Assembly: GCA_964035575.1 (NCBI GenBank)
Contig: OZ037900.1
Location: 806,001 to 870,000, forward strand
Direction of reading: 5' to 3'
Length of the DNA: 64,000 bases
From: Rhynchopus sp. YZ270_cl-10
Taxonomy: Eukaryota; Euglenozoa; Diplonemea; Diplonemida; Diplonemidae
The notes under the pieces are model-generated. The model was not told the origin of the DNA, made no database searches, and worked only from the letters and a program-made list of their open reading frames with translations. The position numbers and the translations under genes were made by a program. This document shows, piece after piece, positions 57,862 to 64,000 of the stretch; position 1 is the stretch's first letter, and each line of letters begins with the position of its first letter.

Positions 57862-59053
57862 TAGGGGATACGACTCCAGCCATTTTGGCTGGGACCAAAC
57901 GCACGGAAAATTCATTTGGCATTATCTGGCCATCTCCAAGGCAACTGCGGGTGAAAAACACCCTCAGAGTGGGTCACAGGGGGCCTGTGGGTCGAAAAAC
58001 GACCCAGAAGCCACCCCAGAATACAAAAAAATGGAAAAAAATAGTGAAAAAACGGCTTTTTTCACGTTTTGGCCACTTTGGGCAAAATAGCGATTTTTCG
58101 AGAAAAAAATCAAAAACCGGGATATTTTTTGACATCACAAAGCCTCCTTTGGCACAAATATACCCCAAAAGTGGCCTGTGAGTCCATTCCAACCTGTTTT
58201 GGACATATTTGACACTTTTGGAAGTGTTTTTTTGGTGTTTTTAGGTCAAAAAAATGCCCAAGACGTCCCCAAGACATCCCCAAGACACTTTGCACACCCC
58301 CTGTTACGGTCATATTTTTTTCATTTTTTTGCCTGAAACCCCCAAAATACCCCTCCCGGACCCCACATAGTCCCGAATATCCATCACACACCCACTCAGA
58401 GTGAGTAGAAGCACCCCAAAAAAAATATTTTTTAAAGCCCTTCAACTTCAACATGGATGCTGCCGAAACTGAAGCACAATTTTAGGGCTTTAAAAAATAT
58501 TTTTTTTGGGGTGCTTCTACTCACTCTGAGTGGGTGTGTGATGGATATTCGGGACTATGTGGGGTCCGGGAGGGGTATTTTGGGGGTTTCAGGCAAAAAA
58601 ACGAAAAAAATATGACCGTAACAGGGGGTGTGCAAAGTGTCTTGGGGATGTCTTGGGGACGTCTTGGGCATTTTTTTGACCTAAAAACACCAAAAAAACA
58701 CTTCCAAAAGTGTCAAATATGTCCAAAACAGGTTGGAATGGACTCACAGGCCACTTTTGGGGTATATTTGTGCCAAAGGAGGCTTTGTGATGTCAAAAAA
58801 TATCCCGGTTTTTGATTTTTTTCTCGAAAAATCGCTATTTTGCCCAAAGTGGCCAAAACGTGAAAAAAGCCGTTTTTTCACTATTTTTTTCCATTTTTTT
58901 GTATTCTGGGGTGGCTTCTGGGTCGTTTTTCGACCCACAGGCCCCCTGTGACCCACTCTGAGGGTGTTTTTCACCCGCAGTTGCCTTGGAGATGACCAGA
59001 TAATGCCAAATGAATTTTCCGTGCGCAAAAAATGGCTGGAGTCGTACCCCCTA
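57862..59053. mobile_element. Giant foldback element, two ~570-bp arms, 45-bp loop
   Basis: Left arm 57862-58440 and right arm 58490-59053 are near-perfect inverse copies beginning TAGGGGATACGACTCCAGCC, each flanked by a C run. The loop (58441-58489) is the only unpaired part. No coding capacity is conserved. The deleted relative at 19119-19794 lacks most of one arm. Confidence 0.85.
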
Positions 59054-60300
59054 CCCCCCCCCCCCCAACCATGCAGTCCTACATCCATTTTCGAGGTACA
59101 CAGAGTATAAAGAAAGTTGGTAAAGATGATGAGGAGGAGGGGTCTATTTTATTTTATTTCATTTTTTTTTTTTTTTTCTTCATGATTCCGTTTTTTTTTT
59201 TTTCTAGTCTAAAGAGCAGTTGTTGCTTTTTTTTTCAGTATCGGTGCGTATATTTTTCTTCTTCCTCAAAAGAGAGGAGGAAGAGGAGAGACGGGGGGAG
59301 GGAGGTGGAGATTTTTTTTTTTTTTCTTTTTTTTTTCAACCGTAAAACGGTTGCGTTTAAACGATAAAGCGAGGTGTGTGTGAGAGGAGGGAGTGGGAAA
59401 ATGAAGGAGGGAGGGGAGGGGAACGGTATTTTTTTTTGGTGTACACAAACAAGAGATTTCTTTTAAAAAATATTCTCAATTTTGGGCAAAAAAAATATAG
59501 TAACTCTGATAGGTAAGTAAAAGGGGGGAAAAAAAAATGTTTTTTTTCGTTGATTGCACAATTACCCTTGTTGGATGACGGTTGAGTTACAGACAGGAAC
59601 GTATCCTGCCTGCCACTTAACTGCCGAACCTATTCAGTGGTCGTACAAAAAGAGAAAAAGAGAGAGACAGAGAAATACAGAGGGGGGGAGAAAAGAAGAG
59701 GGGAAAAAAAAAAAGAACTACAGTAAACCAAAAAAAAAAAAGGCTGCTGAACGTGCCACGCCATTATTTCTTTCTAAAAAATTAGTCGCATTTAGTCACA
59801 GAGAGTAAAAAAAAACCCCCCCTGTCTTTCTGTTTCTGGCAATCGCCTTTCAAAGAGAGCTTTTTCTGTTTTTTTTTTATTTTATTTTTTGAAAACTTTT
59901 TTTCCATTCCTTAGGGAACGGAGCAATGTACGGTCCTGGAAGCTCCAAGAAAAATGGAGTCGGCGGGCTTAATAGGAAGTTGCCTTTCCTAAACGTACAC
60001 AACAACTGGCAAAAAAAAGGGGAGGTGTCGTCACTCACCTATATCATTGAAATATCATTGATTTACCAATGGTACACTCCAATATTGTTGCCCCCCGTTT
60101 TTTTTTTTTTTGTACATACAACGAAGTATAGCTGTATGGATAGAGAAAATATAAAAATAAGTACTTGACCATATGCGAATCAATAAACTGATAGCAGAGG
60201 AATAGGGATCAATAAAAATGTTCCCACAAATAAGAAAAGTTTTAGGTAAGATGAACCTAAGCCTTCTGCTTAGCCACCTAAAACGAAAGAAAAGGTTTAT

Positions 60301-60337
60301 AAGATGACTCTAAGCCTTTCGTCTGCTTAGTCACCTT
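60301..60337 (+). repeat. Copy of the dispersed CTAAGC hairpin family
   Basis: AAGATGA, stem CTAAGC/GCTTAG, loop CTTTCGTCT, TCACCTT, then a TTATCATTCGTTATC tail as at 29797. Another copy sits only 50 bp upstream (60248-60279). Confidence 0.6.
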
Positions 60338-61021
60338 TATCATTCGTTATCTAAAATAAAATATACGAAAAAAGGACAGTACAAGGAGTCTCTTACTGTT
60401 ATACAATCTACATGGGTCTCGTTGCATTGTATGACAGTAAGAGAGACACGCGGGATATTGGTTTCCTTTCCATAAAAGAAAAAAAAAACATAATTCTCTT
60501 TTTGCTTTCGTAACGCCAAACTCTTTCACCTGGTTGTTTGACTGCAGCGTTACCGAATCGCTCAACTGCGATGGAAAAAAATCGTGTTTTGATCTCATCT
60601 CTAGAAATAATTTCAGATGCGATTCGAGATCAACCGCTACGATAATTTGAGTAATCTAGAAAGCTTCAGAGATAATGAAATTCCCTTTTTTGCTTAGGTC
60701 ACCTGAAGAGTTGTGTGTTATAACAATACTGGTCTAATAAAAGCAAGCTGGGGGGAGGGGTGTTGCACAAAATCTAAAAAAAAATAAATAAATTGTGTCT
60801 TTTCTTGGACTGTGTTTTCCTAGAGGGTAAAATAACAATTAATATCTCCTTCCGGTCTTACTCGGAGAGACAACGTTGACGAGCACACGATGGCATTCAT
60901 TAGGGCCATCGAGTAAAGAGAGAGAGAGAGGGAGAGAGGGTTTAAGTCAAGCAGGGTGTCAACAAGCTTAGTATGCCGAAGAAGAACAGGAAAAATAAAA
61001 TAAAATAAAGAAACGTTTGTC

Positions 61022-61057
61022 GTATGAACCTAAGCCTCTTGTGGGCTTAGTCACCTT
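61022..61057 (+). repeat. Copy of the dispersed CTAAGC hairpin family
   Basis: Seven-pair stem CTAAGCC/GGCTTAG with loop TCTTGTG, then TCACCTT. Confidence 0.6.
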
Positions 61058-61415
61058 AAACAAGCACTGTGTCTTCGGTTAAAAAAAGATGGAGTATTGC
61101 GTCCAACGGAGGAATTTTAGACAAAGAAAAAAGGTGTGGAAATAAAAAGAACTATAGGGGCGGTGAGCAGTGGTAGGGGTTATACTAGAAATAAGTATTT
61201 TCAACACAATGCAAATCAATAAATTGATAGCATAGGAGGAGGCAATCAATAAAAATGTTCCCCCCCATCTTTCTTAGAAAAAGAAAGGTAAGTTGAGTGA
61301 CGAATATATCCTCACATACATACACATCTGTGAAGGCTTCCTTGCGGGTTTGCGGGTTTTCTGTGGTAACATTACACTCCCAACCCCCACATGGTCAATA
61401 TTCCGGTACATGGCG

Positions 61416-61596
61416 GACTAGTCAGGGGGGAAGACCACTACTATTGCCAAACTAGTAGCGTTATTGTGTAACAATGGAACCACTAGTCGTAACAACTATG
61501 TGCTAAACTAGTACTGTTGTTGGCGTAACACTAGTAAAACAAAAAAGTCATTTGAACAGTAGCAACACTACCAGTAGCCCCCCCCCTTGACTAGTC
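61416..61596. mobile_element. GACTAGTCA MITE
   Basis: Ends GACTAGTCAGGGGGG and CCCCCCTTGACTAGTC. The interior has repeated ACTAGT motifs. Confidence 0.55.
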
Positions 61597-62068
61597 TGTC
61601 GTGTATATTCCGCGATTGGGAAGCACCCATAAACTGATATCACATACACAATCGTGTGGAAAAAATTTGGTAACATAGTGGGGAAAAAATGCCTCTCTCT
61701 CGTGTACATAATATACACACACAGTAATGGTTCGCTCTTTGAAGGAACTACCCACATCTTGCTTTCAACACATTGTACACATCTTTTAAATGGGTACTAT
61801 TTTTCGTTCCTTATAATGCTAAAGTGACCCGTTCTGTTTCGTATGTAGAAAGCTGTGCTAACGCTGAAGAGAAGAAGAACAATAGCGGGGTGTTTGAAAA
61901 TGTTTTTTTTTGTATGTTTTGAAAGTGCTTTGTGCTCTCAATAGCGGGGTGGCAGGTCCCTCTATCCAGGATAGCAGGGTGTTTGCTCTGCAAGGCATTT
62001 TAAAAAAAAAGAGAAAAAAAAAAAAGAAAAAAAGCTTTCAATTCTGAGTTGATATTGTACAGTATATA

Positions 62069-62230
62069 CACGACGGGACCCAGTGACAAGTGACAAGTGA
62101 AATCACATGTCATTTCACTTGTCATAATATGACAAAAAAGTCACTTGTCATGACAAGTGGCTTTCTATGGGGATATAGGCTATTTACTTGTCACCTTTTT
62201 CACTTGTCATTTTCACTGGGTCCCGTCGTG
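62069..62230. mobile_element. 162-bp MITE of the CACGACG family
   Basis: Ends CACGACGGGACCCAGTG and CACTGGGTCCCGTCGTG, flanked by TA. It contains one CACTTGTCATGACAAGTG and partial copies. It shares first bases, duplication size and palindrome with the 3-kb elements at 14688 and 54874, so it is probably moved by the same transposase. Confidence 0.8.
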
Positions 62231-64000
62231 TATGGTGCTGAAGAGGGGGGGGTGATTCGCACTTCTTGCGTACTTTGCGCACTTTTTTGCACCCTCATTC
62301 AGTCACCCTAGTATGGTAGTCCAAGTATGCTTTTGACGCTCCCAAACAAAGTCGCCAAAATTACCCCCAAAAAAAAATCCCCAAATTCGCGGTATTTGGA
62401 CGCCGATATTTGCTACTTTGTGTTATGTATTCGCAATAGTAAAAAAAAGAGAGAAAAAGAAGAAAAAAAATGGATGATCTGAAAGCCTCTCGTGTTGCTC
62501 GGGACATCTAGAGAATAAGATCTCATCTAAAGAATGGCGATATCATCTAAAGAAAAGATTGATAAGGTGACCCTCTTGTGCTCAGTCACCTTTTTTAAAA
62601 AGATGGCTGTCAAAATTGTTTTGTTTTGAAAAGTGATTTGTCATCTGTTTATTTTTTTTTTTTTATTTAGTGGTGAAGTCAGAGAGGAAGGGGCGCGTTA
62701 CTTTTGTGAGAGCACGACGCATCCTCTTGCTTAGCAACTGTAATATGTCCTTGTTGGTTGCTGTACTACGCAAAAAGTTGGGGAAATGGGGAGAGGGTGG
62801 GTGGGTTGGGTTGGGTGTGGGGGGAGGGAGGGAGGGGGAGGGGGAGTCACTGAAAAGGGGTTGGTTGATTTGACTAGGCTTTTGTGCTCTTGTTTTGTTT
62901 AATTTTTTTTCTAGGGGTTTGTTATTGTTTCTTTTCTCTTTTTTTTTTCTTCTGATAAAGGGGGGTGTGGGTTGGCGGGTCATCTCCTCTTGGGGTTAAG
63001 GTGGGGGGATACGACAAAAAAGAAGAAGAAGAAGAAGCAAAAGAAGAACGGAAAAAAAGCCAAAAATTGTAAAACTGTAAAATTAACCTAAAGCACAGTG
63101 TTTGGCCACCTTTAACAAAAAAAAATTGACTTGAAATCTAAAAAAGCCCTCTCGCGAGAGTGTACCTTGGTGCATGACCGGTGCACCGTGGACCCCAACC
63201 GTAAAATGTGCCATGTTTTCGTCACATGAGCGTACTCAACAGACTTACTGTACGCATACTTTGCCGCAAAATCGGCAGAAATGTGCAAAAATTTCAGAAA
63301 AAAAAAAGGAAAAAACACACAGAAAAAGTGAGAAGAGTGGAAAGATTTGGTTTTGTTTTTTTGTTTTGTTTGTTTTTGGTTAAAACAAAGGTGAATTTGT
63401 CTCGCATCACCCTTTATTTGCAGCGGAATTGGTTGTATAGAAGAGGGGTTTGGGTTTGGATGGGGCTTTTTATGAAGTTTGTTGCTTTTTTTTTTTTTGG
63501 CTTTGTGCTCTTTGTATAAAGAGGGGGTGAACGAGAGGCTATTGTGCGATTTTTTTTTTTTTTTTTTGAAAAAGTCAGTTCATGAGCAACACCTGCGCGG
63601 AAGAGTGCCCATGGTATTGCCGCATGCAGTACTCCAAAATATGTTTGGATTCTAAAAATGGAATCGAAAAAAAAAAAAAAAAAACAAAAAGGAGGGCGCC
63701 AAATTACTCCAAAAAAACCTCCAAAACCCTTATTTCGGACTATTGTAATTGTGGCAGGGTGCGCATCCTTGTGAGGATTGTTGAGATTTGTTTCCATACC
63801 ATCAGTTATAACGTTATCGAAAACGATATAACACCCATGGTATGTCTTTTTTTTCAATGATAATCTTTCTGTTGGGTTAAGTGTTGCCGTCGTTGTAATT
63901 CGACAGTGAAACATCTTTATTTGTGACAAAAAAAAAACGGGGAAACATAACACAAACCACCTTCGTTCTTTTCTGGTCAAAAGAGGGGGTTTTCAGTGAT
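62231..64000. other. Gene-free end of window
   Basis: Contains a hairpin copy with a perfect outer stem (62564-62592), a G-rich tract (62790-62845) and a CTTGAAATCTAAAAAAGCCC module (63129-63205). No convincing gene. Confidence 0.55.
62564..62592 (+). repeat. Hairpin family copy with perfect outer stem
   Basis: AAGGTGA pairs fully with TCACCTT; the inner part is shortened (CCCTCTTGTGCTCAG). Confidence 0.5.

Larger units (their letters stand above)
59054..61415. other. Gene-free repeat stretch
   Basis: Holds an inverted GGAGCAATGTACGG repeat (59893-60012) and AATCAATAAANTGATAGC modules (60175-60230, 61205-61265). Hairpin copies lie at 60248, 60301 and 61022. Open frames are short and cross homopolymers. 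Confidence 0.55.

Overview
This is nuclear DNA from a eukaryote, probably a unicellular protist. It has two large multi-domain adenylate cyclase genes, each split by one GT-AG intron, no operon structure, and more than 80% of its length is repeats and homopolymer tracts. Genes and the retroelement are GC-rich, while the spaces between them are AT-rich with long A/T, C/G, GA, CCTCT and CCCCGCA runs. I cannot name the lineage. Two hints are a receptor-type cyclase resembling those of kinetoplastids, and a tyrosine-recombinase retroelement whose gene order recalls trypanosomatid VIPER. Both fit a euglenozoan-like protist, but other protists or fungal relatives are not excluded.

Layout. 1-1569 (minus): the 5' part of a secreted, Pro/Thr/Ser-rich protein with 12-residue tandem repeats, running off the window edge. 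1570-5277: gene-free, with a small MITE. 5278-10801: a DIRS/VIPER-like retroelement lying inside a (GA)n tract. 12039-13522: a foldback element whose two near-identical arms each carry the same small ORF. 13871-19888: a 6-kb composite of nested inverted-repeat elements. It includes a 3-kb CACGACGCGG-ended transposon with a Crypton-like relic, an ORF resembling the histone H4 fold, and a deleted foldback. 24149-27425 (minus): adenylate cyclase 1. 27510-50540: mostly dispersed repeats, MITEs (two hAT-type with perfect 8-bp duplications), a CCR4-like nuclease fragment and satellites. 50543-54216 (minus): adenylate cyclase 2. 54441-54830 (minus): 3' fragment of LSU rRNA. 54874-57821: a second, inverted copy of the CACGACGCGG transposon. 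57862-59053: an intact giant foldback. 59054-64000: dispersed repeats and two MITEs.

The two cyclases are paralogues: N-terminal tail, first membrane helix, divergent Cache-like outer domain, second helix, HAMP-like linker, a catalytic domain with all expected residues, then a degenerate second cyclase domain encoded by exon 2. Identity between them is strongly patchy, with a nearly identical ~390-bp exon-2 block and a nearly identical first-helix block beside a divergent outer domain. This suggests gene conversion combined with diversification of ligand sensing.

The most unusual signals outside genes are a dispersed ~35-nt hairpin with compensating stem changes and a CTCTCGT-type loop (over a dozen copies), and a related group of transposons with a subterminal 18-bp palindrome. 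All similarity statements are from reading the sequence by eye; no search was run.
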